From NCBI GenBank assembly GCA_937976315.1, contig CALJRR010000047.1, positions 1-29,495 on the forward strand: DNA of 29,495 bases, in the 5' to 3' direction. The translations under genes were made by a program, and so were the position numbers. How positions within the stretch are numbered: position 1 is the first letter of the stretch; every line of letters begins with the position of its first letter. The notes beneath the pieces were generated by a model that saw only the letters and a program-made list of their open reading frames with translations, was not told the DNA's origin and ran no database searches. Positions 7,479 to 14,915 of this stretch are shown here, one piece after another. The DNA is from an uncultured Candidatus Saccharibacteria bacterium. GTDB taxonomy: Bacteria; Patescibacteriota; Saccharimonadia; Saccharimonadales; Saccharimonadaceae.

Positions 7479-8621
7479 TTAATAGTTATCTCTCTTACTT
7501 ACATACTCGAGAAGCACCCTTGCAGAATCCCTATGCATACCGCATCTCCCTTTGCCATCCCGGTAATGAGTAATTATCTTGTCTTGTCTGTCTACATCAA
7601 ATGATCCATCTATCATAGCAATTGCCAACACTACAGCATATTCACGACTGCGCATTCTATCCTTATAATAATCACCACCAAGATGATTAGGAGTTTTTAG
7701 ATTACCCTCTGAGTTACTACGAACTCTGTCTGCCAAAGCACGTGGATTATCGACCGCCAGATTATTAAGTCTGGAGGTTAAATATTCAAACAAGCGGCAA
7801 CGCGTAAGGTAACTAGATCTAATGTTATTCATGATCTCTTTAGAGTCAACTTCAGAGTCAAGCGCTCCCTCGGGGTTAATTATTTGCATTAAAAATGGAT
7901 TCGTAGCTAGACTATTAATAACCTCTTCCGCAGCATTAAGGCTATTCTCAGATATAGGAACGCCTTTTGGGTTTCTAACGGCAGCGGCCTCTACATCATT
8001 TGGCGGCTCATAATTCGGATCGTATAGATAATCAAAATAGTTCTCTCGCACAGGTTCGTCCTTAAAAGGCATACCGTCTATATCAGTCTCTAGAGGCTTC
8101 ATCCGTTTTAGCACTCTCTCATCAAAACGATTTAGCTCTGGGCTATCACTTTCATCTAGCCCCGTTTCCGCAGTCGACAGACTATTCCAATCACTAATAG
8201 ACTTTCTCTGACTCAAAATTGATTCAACTGACTTAATTCCTTCCGCAACCATCTCCTCGGGAGTTTTTCTATACAGTTGCTCAACATTAAAGTTATCATT
8301 TAATCTCTGTATTTCACTCAAGAGTATGTTCTTAGTGGCAGTAGTATATTCTCCGTTCGTCTTTCTAAAAAATTTGTGCGTCTGCACTAGTAAAACGTTA
8401 TCGCCAATACCTTCTTCAGAATTGACATCGCATATATACAAAATATTTCCAGGAAACCAACCGTCATCCAGCCACCTAGCACCATTTTCTCCTCTAGGAC
8501 TACGCATAACCTTTAATCTCGGCAGCGTGGCGTCTTTATCTATGGGATAAACTTCAACTATACGACTTTCCGATAATTCTGTCTTTTTCTCTGGATTTTG
8601 TATTGGTTTTTTCTCTACCAT
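7479..8621 (-). CDS. Hypothetical protein, unrecognised family
   Basis: I recognise no domain. The 380-residue product starts MVEKKPIQNPEKKTELSESR, a polar and probably disordered leader, then has a compact segment (residues about 45-105) with WLDDGWFPGNILYICDVNSE and VLLVQTHKFFRKTNGEYTTA. An acidic middle part is rich in D, E, P and N (EPVRENYFDYLYDPNYEPPN). The C-terminal third looks helical (RCRLFEYLTSRLNNLAVDNP) and ends RVLLEYVSKRDNY. There is no signal peptide or membrane segment, so it is probably cytoplasmic. The start is set at Met14 of the open frame because it lies 10 bases after a near-consensus promoter. It is a stand-alone gene bounded by terminators at both ends, which suggests an accessory or acquired gene. 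Confidence 0.8.
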   Translation of the reverse strand: MVEKKPIQNPEKKTELSESRIVEVYPIDKDATLPRLKVMRSPRGENGARWLDDGWFPGNILYICDVNSEEGIGDNVLLVQTHKFFRKTNGEYTTATKNILLSEIQRLNDNFNVEQLYRKTPEEMVAEGIKSVESILSQRKSISDWNSLSTAETGLDESDSPELNRFDERVLKRMKPLETDIDGMPFKDEPVRENYFDYLYDPNYEPPNDVEAAAVRNPKGVPISENSLNAAEEVINSLATNPFLMQIINPEGALDSEVDSKEIMNNIRSSYLTRCRLFEYLTSRLNNLAVDNPRALADRVRSNSEGNLKTPNHLGGDYYKDRMRSREYAVVLAIAMIDGSFDVDRQDKIITHYRDGKGRCGMHRDSARVLLEYVSKRDNY

Positions 8622-8631
8622 ATGCTGAGCT

Positions 8632-8660
8632 ATTATACCAAAAAACAAACAAAAAGTCAA
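8632..8660 (-). promoter_or_regulatory. Near-consensus promoter of the orphan gene, overlapping a terminator
   Basis: Minus-strand TTGACT (8655-8660), 17-base T-rich spacer, TATAAT (8632-8637) preceded by TGG. The -35 box is the 3' arm of the terminator of the upstream receiver gene, and the terminator's T-tract is the spacer. The ATG at 8621 is 10 bases after the -10, so the leader is only about 3 bases. Confidence 0.75.
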
Positions 8661-8680
8661 CCCCTAAGAGGCTGACTTTT
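8652..8680 (-). terminator. Intrinsic terminator of the ctp-receiver unit
   Basis: On the minus strand the stem AAAAGTCA / TGACTTTT is extended by a CCTC/GGGG inner part with one G-U pair and a short loop. It is followed by T-rich sequence broken only by G residues. It lies 16 bases after the receiver stop codon. Confidence 0.75.
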
Positions 8681-8696
8681 CGCTCGATTTACTTCT

Positions 8697-9080
8697 CTAT
8701 TGCATACCCAAATGGTGCTTTACACGAGCCACAACGTCACCAATTACAACCTGAGATTTCACCAAGTAATCATCAACGCCCAAGCTCTCAGCACGCTCCT
8801 TATCCTTTGGCTGACTAAGTGCCGTTAACATGATAATCCTCACGTTAGCAGTTTCTGGCGTATTGCGAAGAATATCCAGGACGTCAAAACCGCTAATCTT
8901 TGGCATCATCACGTCCAAAAGAATCAAATCTGGACGATATTCGACAGTAGCAGACAGAGCGTCTTCTCCATTGTTGGCTTCTCTAACGTCAAATCCTTCA
9001 ATCTCTAATCGCGACCTATAGACCGCAGACAGAGCCATATCATCCTCAACTAGTAAAATCTTCTTTTTTTGCCCGTTCAT
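8697..9080 (-). CDS. Stand-alone response-regulator receiver protein (CheY-like)
   Basis: A 127-residue single receiver domain. Site residues are D13/D14 (ILLVEDDMAL), phospho-acceptor D56 (LILLDVMMPKISGFDVL), T86 (IIMLTAL) and K108 (DDYLVKSQ), so it is complete and canonical. There is no output domain and no kinase beside it. The ATG has a GGAG Shine-Dalgarno 5 bases upstream and lies 41 bases after the ctp-like protease gene with no terminator between, so it is probably co-transcribed with the protease. Which kinase drives it is unknown; the sensorless kinase near 2.4 kb has its own receiver. Confidence 0.92.
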   Translation of the reverse strand: MNGQKKKILLVEDDMALSAVYRSRLEIEGFDVREANNGEDALSATVEYRPDLILLDVMMPKISGFDVLDILRNTPETANVRIIMLTALSQPKDKERAESLGVDDYLVKSQVVIGDVVARVKHHLGMQ

Positions 9081-9121
9081 ACTATCTCCATTTTATGTTG
9101 TCCAGCCCAAAAACACAAGCT

Positions 9122-10297
9122 TTATAACGACTTCGCCTTATCCATCTGCGGATCTACGTTATTATTGACATCATCCGACGAAAGATCAACTTTTACATCA
9201 GGCTCTATGCCAGTTTTATCTATATTTTTACCCTTTGGTGTATACCATCTGGCTTCAGTAACTTTCATTTGCGACCCGCCAGGCAGCCCAAGCACGATCT
9301 GCACGCTTCCCTTACCATAACTCTTCTGTCCAACCAGCGTGGCTTTTCCGTATTCGCGAAGCGCCCCAGCCGTAATTTCGCTAGCACTAGCACTGTTACC
9401 GTTAATAAGCACCACCGTCTTCATATTGCCCAGAATTGGCGTTCCAGTTGTACGCAGCGTTTTAACAATTTCAGAGCCCCGTCGCTCGGTCATAGCTATT
9501 TGATTGTCCAGCCAAATACCCAATAGCCCCTGAGCAGCTCCAACCGTTCCGCCCGGGTTGTTTCGCAGATCCAAAATCACCTTCTTAACACCTTTTTCAA
9601 CAAATTCCGAAGCGTATTTTCTAGACAAGCTTACTGTATCATCACCGAATCGATTAACTTTCAAAATACCAATTTCTCCATCAATTTCCGACTCCACTGC
9701 CGGAGAAACTATATTCTGACGCACAACCGACACCTCACGCGTTTGACCACCACTTAATAATGTCAATTTAACGGAAGTCCCAACTTCTCCGCGAATTTTA
9801 CTCACAACTTTTTCCACTGACCAGTCAGAAGAAGCCTCGTCATTCACCTTAACAATTGCCTCGCCAGCCTTAATTCCTGCCTTCTGAGCTGGACTATTTT
9901 CCAGAGGTTTTATGATAGTCGGCTTATTATTTCTAAGACCAATCTCCGCACCAATTCCACCACCAATTTGCCCACTTAATGACTTGTCAAATTCCTTCGT
10001 CTCATCAGGATCCATATACGCCGTATGAGGATCGCCAGCCGCTTCAACTAGCCCACGATTGGCGCCATAAATTAACTTTTGGGTATCCAATTTTCCGTCA
10101 TAATTAGCAATCAGTTCTTGATATGTTTTTTGAACGCTAGATAAGTCGATTGTCTTATTTGAAGTTCTAACGCCAAATACCGACGCCACATTAGCAAACA
10201 GCGCATCGGAGCGAGCTCCCGCCACAAAACTAACAATAGCCACAATAACAAGCGTCAAAAACCAACTTAATTGCTGTCTTTTCTCTCCCGTAACCAT
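9122..10297 (-). CDS. C-terminal processing peptidase, S41 family
   Basis: Extracytoplasmic serine protease with a PDZ domain, of the Ctp/Prc group that trims envelope proteins and cell-wall hydrolase regulators. Residues 11-30 form an N-terminal membrane anchor (FLTLVIVAIVSFVAGARS). The PDZ domain covers about residues 110-195 (GGGIGAEIGLRNNKPTIIKP, SPAQKAGIKAGEAIVKVND). The protease core has LDLRNNPGGTVGAAQGLLG, the nucleophile region INGNSASASEITAGALREYG (Ser among 302-306) and the general-base lysine K325 in LVGQKSYGKGSVQ. Length, 391 residues, is normal. The ATG is 6 bases after TATAAT, giving a leaderless mRNA. Its place after the CHAP hydrolase suggests a role in wall remodelling. Confidence 0.95.
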   Translation of the reverse strand: MVTGEKRQQLSWFLTLVIVAIVSFVAGARSDALFANVASVFGVRTSNKTIDLSSVQKTYQELIANYDGKLDTQKLIYGANRGLVEAAGDPHTAYMDPDETKEFDKSLSGQIGGGIGAEIGLRNNKPTIIKPLENSPAQKAGIKAGEAIVKVNDEASSDWSVEKVVSKIRGEVGTSVKLTLLSGGQTREVSVVRQNIVSPAVESEIDGEIGILKVNRFGDDTVSLSRKYASEFVEKGVKKVILDLRNNPGGTVGAAQGLLGIWLDNQIAMTERRGSEIVKTLRTTGTPILGNMKTVVLINGNSASASEITAGALREYGKATLVGQKSYGKGSVQIVLGLPGGSQMKVTEARWYTPKGKNIDKTGIEPDVKVDLSSDDVNNNVDPQMDKAKSL

Positions 10298-10303
10298 ATG
10301 CTT

Positions 10304-10309
10304 ATTATA
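10304..10309 (-). promoter_or_regulatory. -10 box of the ctp-receiver unit (leaderless)
   Basis: TATAAT on the minus strand ends 6 bases before the protease ATG at 10297. No clear -35 is visible, and the upstream position is occupied by the terminator of the CHAP gene. Confidence 0.55.
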
Positions 10310-10313
10310 CTAC

Positions 10314-10340
10314 AAAACGCCCGTTTAACACGAGCGTTTT
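10314..10340 (-). terminator. Intrinsic terminator after the CHAP hydrolase gene
   Basis: A 10-bp stem AAAACGCTCG / CGGGCGTTTT (minus strand, one T-G pair) with a 7-base loop. The T-run is only four bases on the minus strand. It starts 21 bases after the stop codon and directly abuts the ctp promoter. Confidence 0.65.
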
Positions 10341-10360
10341 TATATATCACTTTATGCCGA

Positions 10361-11500
10361 TTAGAAGTAAACGTATGTCAATCCTGAAGCCGAACGCGTG
10401 TAATGCCTATATAAACCGTCCCAGGCAAAGTTGTAGTCGCTGACGGTAATGGTTCCATCGCCATTGACAGACTCAACATACATAACGTGTCCGTAATATC
10501 CAATATTCATCACAGCTGCTGCACCAGCTTTTGGTGTTGAGCCGCTAGAAATACCATAGCGCGCTGCAGTTGACGGCCACTGATTCGCGTTACCTGCGCC
10601 ACCAAAATGTGGAACATATCGTCCAGTACTATGAATCTTCCAAGCCACATAACTCACACATTCACGCGTGTATAGTCCCCACGGATCGATATAAGCATCA
10701 AGTGGAGCACTTGCCCAAACGCCAGGATAACCGCCACCGCCAGGTACGCCGCCTGGAATGGAGACATTACTGCCGCCAAGAGCCCGTCGGTTGGCCGCAG
10801 CCTGCTCTTCTCGCAACTTCGCTACCTCAGAATTACGCTTCTGAGCCAGCGCCGCGTAGTTATTCTGATCGTTCTTCGTATCAGTAATCAGTTTTGCCTT
10901 CTCAGACTGCTTAGCTGCCATCGCGTTGCGCTGCAATTCTTGGTCGCGAAGTGTATTCTCGACAGACTTCTTATTCTCTTCCAGCTTTTTCTGCAAAGAC
11001 TTAATTTCTTTGATCTTATCATTCAATGAAGTTTTCAAAGAATTACGCTGTTCTTGCTTATCGATGTAATCGCTAATGTTTTTTGAGCTAGCAAGCATCT
11101 CCAACGGCGAAATCTGATCATCAACATACAAATCCGCCAAAATTCGCCCCATCGCTTTACGATTGTGCTTAATTAGCTCTTCGTTCTTTTTTATCTGATC
11201 ATTAAGGCTATTAATCTTCTTTTGGCTATCAGAAATCTGTGTCTGAATAGCTGATATTTGTCCATTTATCTTATCAAGTTCCGCCTGTAAACTATCAGCC
11301 ATCTCACCCAAGCGCGAAGCCTCAGAATTATAATTGTCTGCTTCTTGTTGTTTTGCCTGAATTTCGGCGTTATAGTCGCGAGCTAATACGTGTGATGCCA
11401 AGCCAAAAATGCTCGATCCAGCGAGCAATGCAGACATCGCCACCAGAGACGCTCTGCTGACTAGTGATGCCGAAACTGGTGTGGTGGACCGTAGTTTCAT
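10361..11500 (-). CDS. Secreted coiled-coil peptidoglycan hydrolase with CHAP domain (PcsB-like)
   Basis: Predicted wall-splitting enzyme. A signal peptide covers about residues 1-41 (LVSRASLVAMSALLAGSSIF, with VLA just before a likely cut). Residues 43-235 are a long two-part coiled coil, as in PcsB and RipC-type proteins, followed by a Gly/Pro linker (GGVPGGGGYPG). The CHAP domain fills the C-terminus, with catalytic C281 (YTRECVSYVAW), H338 (YYGHVMYVE) and the D355-N357 region (TVSDYNF). The architecture matches the extracellular partner activated by FtsEX, and ftsX lies 43 bases upstream. It has its own TTGACA/TAACAT promoter with a leaderless start, so it can be made in excess of FtsEX. 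Confidence 0.92.
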   Translation of the reverse strand: MKLRSTTPVSASLVSRASLVAMSALLAGSSIFGLASHVLARDYNAEIQAKQQEADNYNSEASRLGEMADSLQAELDKINGQISAIQTQISDSQKKINSLNDQIKKNEELIKHNRKAMGRILADLYVDDQISPLEMLASSKNISDYIDKQEQRNSLKTSLNDKIKEIKSLQKKLEENKKSVENTLRDQELQRNAMAAKQSEKAKLITDTKNDQNNYAALAQKRNSEVAKLREEQAAANRRALGGSNVSIPGGVPGGGGYPGVWASAPLDAYIDPWGLYTRECVSYVAWKIHSTGRYVPHFGGAGNANQWPSTAARYGISSGSTPKAGAAAVMNIGYYGHVMYVESVNGDGTITVSDYNFAWDGLYRHYTRSASGLTYVYF

Positions 11501-11506
11501 ACGTCT

Positions 11507-11536
11507 ATGTTAGCATAAGCATAATCAGTATGTCAA
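11507..11536 (-). promoter_or_regulatory. Strong promoter of the CHAP hydrolase gene (leaderless)
   Basis: Minus-strand TTGACA (11531-11536), 18-base spacer ending in TGC, TAACAT (11507-11512). Consensus -35 and extended -10 together are rare in this window. The ATG at 11500 is 6 bases after the -10. Confidence 0.75.
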
Positions 11537-11542
11537 GGACTT

Positions 11543-12529
11543 TTACAACTTAAGATATTTGCGAGTTGCCACCCAGGATGATGCTACGCCAATTGCCGCG
11601 CCGACCAGAATCATACTCAAGAAAACCAGCACGCCGTACATTTTTAGATGATTCAAAAGATTATCGATAGGAATTCCATACTTCACCATCGGATCATGTG
11701 CAAGGATTAGCAAGCCATACCCAACCACCGTTGCGATAATTGCCGCGATAAATCCGTACATTACAGCCTCAACGATAAACGGACCTCTGATGAAACTGCG
11801 TTCTGCGCCAATCAACTTCATCATCTCAATCTCGTCCTTGCGGTTGAAAATTGCCATGCGAATAGTATTAAAGACCACAAGCGAAGAAATCACCACGAAA
11901 ATAACTGTAGCGATTGACCCGCCAATACTCGCCAATCTCACCCAATTACCAACTGTTTTAATAGCCTGCTGGCGTTCACCTGAGAATGACGGCTCCCTGT
12001 TAGGGTCTTTATATTTCTTATATAAATCATCAGTTTTAACAAAATTATTTAGTGATTGCTGATTATTCAGTTCCTTCACGGAAACACGAAGCGTTGCCGA
12101 CATCTCATTACTAGACTCGCGAATCGCCTCAAGCGTATCTGGATTGTCCTTATATTGCTCAGCTTGCTTTTCACGCGCTTCTTCTGCGGAAATATACTTA
12201 ACACTATCGACATTATCTAATTTTTCAATCCGAGATTTAATCGTTTTAATCGTTTTTTCTGGCGTGTCACCCTTTAAGTAAATTGACATATCGGCACGTT
12301 TGGAAACGTTTGAAACGGTATCAACCAAAACCTGGCGCGCTGATAACGTTATAAACACGATAATCAACGTGACGCTCATCACCGCAGTTGCGGCAATCGT
12401 TAGCCAGGCATTACGACTAAAATTATTGATGCCATATCGACACATTCTGACAAACGTCAACCAACCTCGTCGGCGCTGACGTATACGGATAGTTTCTTTA
12501 TTTTTGTTTGACTTATTAGATGATTTCAT
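11543..12529 (-). CDS. ftsX: Cell division protein FtsX
   Basis: Membrane part of the FtsEX complex, which couples ATP hydrolysis in the cytoplasm to control of peptidoglycan hydrolases outside. The 328-residue protein has a basic cytoplasmic start, a first membrane segment at about residues 42-66 (AWLTIAATAVMSVTLIIVFI) and an extracellular domain to about residue 190 (VSNVSKRADMSIYLKGDTPE). The C-terminal FtsX permease domain has three more segments (SIGGSIATVIFVVISSLVVF, VMYGFIAAIIATVVGYGLLI, YGVLVFLSMILVGAAIGVAS). The ATG overlaps the ftsE stop by one base (TAATG). The adjacent CHAP protein is its likely partner. Confidence 0.96.
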   Translation of the reverse strand: MKSSNKSNKNKETIRIRQRRRGWLTFVRMCRYGINNFSRNAWLTIAATAVMSVTLIIVFITLSARQVLVDTVSNVSKRADMSIYLKGDTPEKTIKTIKSRIEKLDNVDSVKYISAEEAREKQAEQYKDNPDTLEAIRESSNEMSATLRVSVKELNNQQSLNNFVKTDDLYKKYKDPNREPSFSGERQQAIKTVGNWVRLASIGGSIATVIFVVISSLVVFNTIRMAIFNRKDEIEMMKLIGAERSFIRGPFIVEAVMYGFIAAIIATVVGYGLLILAHDPMVKYGIPIDNLLNHLKMYGVLVFLSMILVGAAIGVASSWVATRKYLKL

Positions 12530-13212
12530 TACTGCTTATAACTCCCCCTCGCCTGATCAGAGGTGATTTTACCATGATCAATTGTAATAACACGCCGCTT
12601 CAATTTGTTAACAATCTCCACGTTGTGAGTCGTCAAAATAACCGTCGTGCCATACTTGTTAATCTTTTCCAGTAAGCGAACAATATCCCAGCTGTGCTTC
12701 GGGTCCAAGTTTCCAGTCGGCTCATCGGCAATCAGAATCTTCGGCTGACGAACCACCGCACGCGCAATCGCTACACGCTGACGCTCACCACCAGAAAGCT
12801 GATGAGGAAAATGCTTTTCCTTCCCCTTAAGACCAACCAACTCAATAACTTTCGGCACAGTTGCCTTAATTTCTCGATTTGTCATGCCAGCAATTTCCAG
12901 CGCAAACGCCACATTTTCAAACACCGTTCGATTCGGAAGCAACTTAAAATCCTGAAAAACCACGCCAATTTTCCGACGCAACAGCGGAATATGTTTGTCC
13001 TTCAAATTATCATAATCAATTCCGCCAACCACAATTTTTCCAGAGCTTGGCTTTTCTTCCCTGGTCAAAAGCTTCAAAAGTGTCGATTTGCCAGCACCCG
13101 ATGTACCAACAATAATCACAAATTCACCAGCGCCAACATGAATGCTTGCTCGATTCAGCGCCGGCTTGTTACTTTTTCCGTAGTTCTTCGTTACCCTATC
13201 TAACAGAATCAT
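12529..13212 (-). CDS. ftsE: Cell division ATP-binding protein FtsE
   Basis: ABC-type ATPase that pairs with FtsX at the division site. At 227 residues it has a Walker A (VGTSGAGKSTLLKLL, residues about 36-46), Q-loop (VVFQDFKLLPNRTVFENV), ABC signature (LSGGERQRVAIARAV), Walker B (ILIADEPTGNLDP) and H-loop (VILTTHN). The order prfB-ftsE-ftsX is a widely conserved gene neighbourhood and supports the call over other MacB/LolD-type ATPases. The ATG is 7 bases after an extended -10 (TGGTATAAT), so ftsEX is predicted to be a leaderless transcript separate from prfB, which ends 20 bases upstream. Confidence 0.97.
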   Translation of the reverse strand: MILLDRVTKNYGKSNKPALNRASIHVGAGEFVIIVGTSGAGKSTLLKLLTREEKPSSGKIVVGGIDYDNLKDKHIPLLRRKIGVVFQDFKLLPNRTVFENVAFALEIAGMTNREIKATVPKVIELVGLKGKEKHFPHQLSGGERQRVAIARAVVRQPKILIADEPTGNLDPKHSWDIVRLLEKINKYGTTVILTTHNVEIVNKLKRRVITIDHGKITSDQARGSYKQ

Positions 13213-13219
13213 TAATAGT

Positions 13220-13228
13220 ATTATACCA
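13220..13228 (-). promoter_or_regulatory. Extended -10 promoter of ftsEX (leaderless)
   Basis: TGGTATAAT on the minus strand with -10 at 13220-13225; 7 bases separate it from the ftsE ATG at 13212. The box lies just after the prfB stop. Confidence 0.65.
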
Positions 13229-13232
13229 TAAG

Positions 13233-14324
13233 CTAAATATTTTTAGAATTAGTGTTTTGTTCTAAATACGCCGTAATAAATTCGTCAATATCGCCGTCCA
13301 AAACGCCTTGAGCATTGCGGTTTTCGTGCTTTGTGCGCGTATCTTTAACTAGCGTATATGGATGCAAAACGTAATTTCTAATTTGACTACCCCAATTTGC
13401 CGATTCGCCAGCCCTAAGATCAGACAAAGTTTCGGCGTGTTGCTCTAATTTCATCGCTAGCAATTTTGACCGCAAAATCTTCAATGCCGTTTCTTTATTC
13501 TGGATCTGCGAGCGCTCATTCTGAATAGCCACCGTAATCCCTGTCGGCTCATGCGTCACTCGAACTGCCGAATCCGTCGTATTTACGCCTTGACCACCTT
13601 TGCCGCCCGAACGATAGACATCAATTCTTAAGTCATTCGGGTCAATTGATATTTCATCGGGCGCGTCAATTTTCGGCAAAACCTCGACAAGTGCAAAACT
13701 AGTCTGCCGCAAATTGTCCGCATTAAACGGGCTTAATCGCACCAAACGATGCACGCCATTTTCCGACCGCAATTTTCCATAAGCAAAGGATCCAGAAATC
13801 TCCAAAACGACCGTTTTAATTCCAGCGTCGTCATTTGTCGAGCGTTCCAGCGTATCAACTTTCATTCCAGACTTTTCTGCCCAGCGCAAATACATTCGCT
13901 CCAACATCGCCGCAAAATCCTGCGCATCCAGCCCGCCCACGCCAGCAGAAATGCGCATAATTGCCGAACGATTGTCATATTCGCCAGAGAATAACAAATC
14001 GGTTTTATGCCTATCAAAATTCTTCTCAATTGCCGCAACTTGCGCTTGGAATTCTGGCAACAAATCGTCATCGCCAAGCTCCATCAGCTCCACCATATCA
14101 CCAACCTGCACCGTCAAAGTCTGCCAAGGCTCGACTGTCTGACGAAGGCTGGCAGCTTGCTTTGTTAGTTCCTGGGCATAATCAGGATTATTCCAAATTT
14201 CCGGCTGGTTCAATTGATCATCCAGCTCCGCCAATTTCTGCTCCAAATCAGAAAACTTCAGCGCTTTTTTAGCCTGTTCAATTTCTTTTTCTAATTCACC
14301 AATTTTCTTTTTTAGCGGTTGCAT
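13233..14324 (-). CDS. prfB: Peptide chain release factor 2
   Basis: Recognises UAA and UGA stop codons and triggers peptide release. The anticodon-mimic SPF motif is at residues 198-200 (VHRLVRLSPFNADN) and the catalytic GGQ at 243-245 (SGGKGGQGVNTTDSAVRVTH). The frame is open from the first codon through all 363 residues, so this prfB lacks the programmed +1 frameshift and internal UGA found in many bacteria. Presence of RF2 together with TGA-terminated genes shows that UGA is a stop in this organism. The ATG is 7 bases after TACAAT, giving a leaderless mRNA. It is divergent from hpt. Confidence 0.97.
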   Translation of the reverse strand: MQPLKKKIGELEKEIEQAKKALKFSDLEQKLAELDDQLNQPEIWNNPDYAQELTKQAASLRQTVEPWQTLTVQVGDMVELMELGDDDLLPEFQAQVAAIEKNFDRHKTDLLFSGEYDNRSAIMRISAGVGGLDAQDFAAMLERMYLRWAEKSGMKVDTLERSTNDDAGIKTVVLEISGSFAYGKLRSENGVHRLVRLSPFNADNLRQTSFALVEVLPKIDAPDEISIDPNDLRIDVYRSGGKGGQGVNTTDSAVRVTHEPTGITVAIQNERSQIQNKETALKILRSKLLAMKLEQHAETLSDLRAGESANWGSQIRNYVLHPYTLVKDTRTKHENRNAQGVLDGDIDEFITAYLEQNTNSKNI

Positions 14325-14331
14325 ATATTTT

Positions 14332-14340
14332 ATTGTACCA
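14332..14340 (-). promoter_or_regulatory. Extended -10 promoter of prfB (leaderless)
   Basis: TGGTACAAT on the minus strand with -10 at 14332-14337, 7 bases before the ATG at 14324. No convincing -35 is visible. Confidence 0.6.
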
Positions 14341-14360
14341 TTTTTCAGTGCTCAATTCTC

Positions 14361-14369
14361 TGTTAAAAT
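14361..14369 (+). promoter_or_regulatory. Extended -10 promoter of hpt (leaderless)
   Basis: TGTTAAAAT on the plus strand with -10 at 14364-14369; the ATG at 14376 is 6 bases later. It is divergent from the prfB promoter across a 51-base gap. Confidence 0.6.
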
Positions 14370-14375
14370 AAAAAG

Positions 14376-14915
14376 ATGGATAAAGATATTGAGAAAATTT
14401 TATTTACGAACAAAGAAATAAAAACGGCAGTTCAGAAACTTGGGAAAAAATTGACCGAGGATTATCACGATAAAAATCCTGTTGTCGTGGGTATTTTGCG
14501 CGGTGCGGCGCCGTTTATGATCGACTTGATACAGGCGATGGATTGCTATATGGAAATTGATTTCATGGCGGTTTCCAGCTACGGCGATGACACAAAATCT
14601 TCTGGATCTGTAAAAATTATCAAAGATTTGGATACCGACGTGGCGGATAGGCATGTGTTGATAGTTGAGGACATAATTGACAGCGGTCGAACCGCCCAAG
14701 CGCTAAGAGAATTATTTGCCGTAAAAAATGCTGCGTCGGTAAAAATATGCTCGCTATTAGACAAGCCAGCGCGACGCGAAGTTGATGCAAAAGCCGATTA
14801 TGTTGGTATTGATACGCCGAATGAATTTGTCGTTGGCTACGGACTGGATTTTCGCCAGCAATATCGCAACTTGCCATACATCGGCGTCTTAAAACCAGAA
14901 GTTTATCAAGATTAA
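14376..14915 (+). CDS. hpt: Hypoxanthine phosphoribosyltransferase
   Basis: Salvages hypoxanthine (and usually guanine) with PRPP to make IMP or GMP. The 179-residue protein has the type I phosphoribosyltransferase fold: VVVGILRGAAPFMIDLI near the pyrophosphate-binding loop, the flexible-loop region VSSYGDDTKSSGSVKI and the PRPP-binding signature HVLIVEDIIDSGRTAQAL, then DYVGIDTPNEFVVGYGLDF over the purine site. This arrangement is specific for Hpt rather than other PRTases. A salvage route fits an organism of reduced biosynthesis. It has its own leaderless promoter and converges on murD, with both stops within the same TTAA. Confidence 0.95.
   Translation: MDKDIEKILFTNKEIKTAVQKLGKKLTEDYHDKNPVVVGILRGAAPFMIDLIQAMDCYMEIDFMAVSSYGDDTKSSGSVKIIKDLDTDVADRHVLIVEDIIDSGRTAQALRELFAVKNAASVKICSLLDKPARREVDAKADYVGIDTPNEFVVGYGLDFRQQYRNLPYIGVLKPEVYQD

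Noticed and set aside
12694..13203. 169-codon plus-strand open frame opposite ftsE
   Set aside because: Antisense to a clear ABC ATPase; protein is rich in N, H, R and S with no domain pattern.
12529..13212. FtsE as a general MacB/LolD ATPase
   Set aside because: The prfB-ftsE-ftsX order and FtsX topology of the partner make FtsE the better call.
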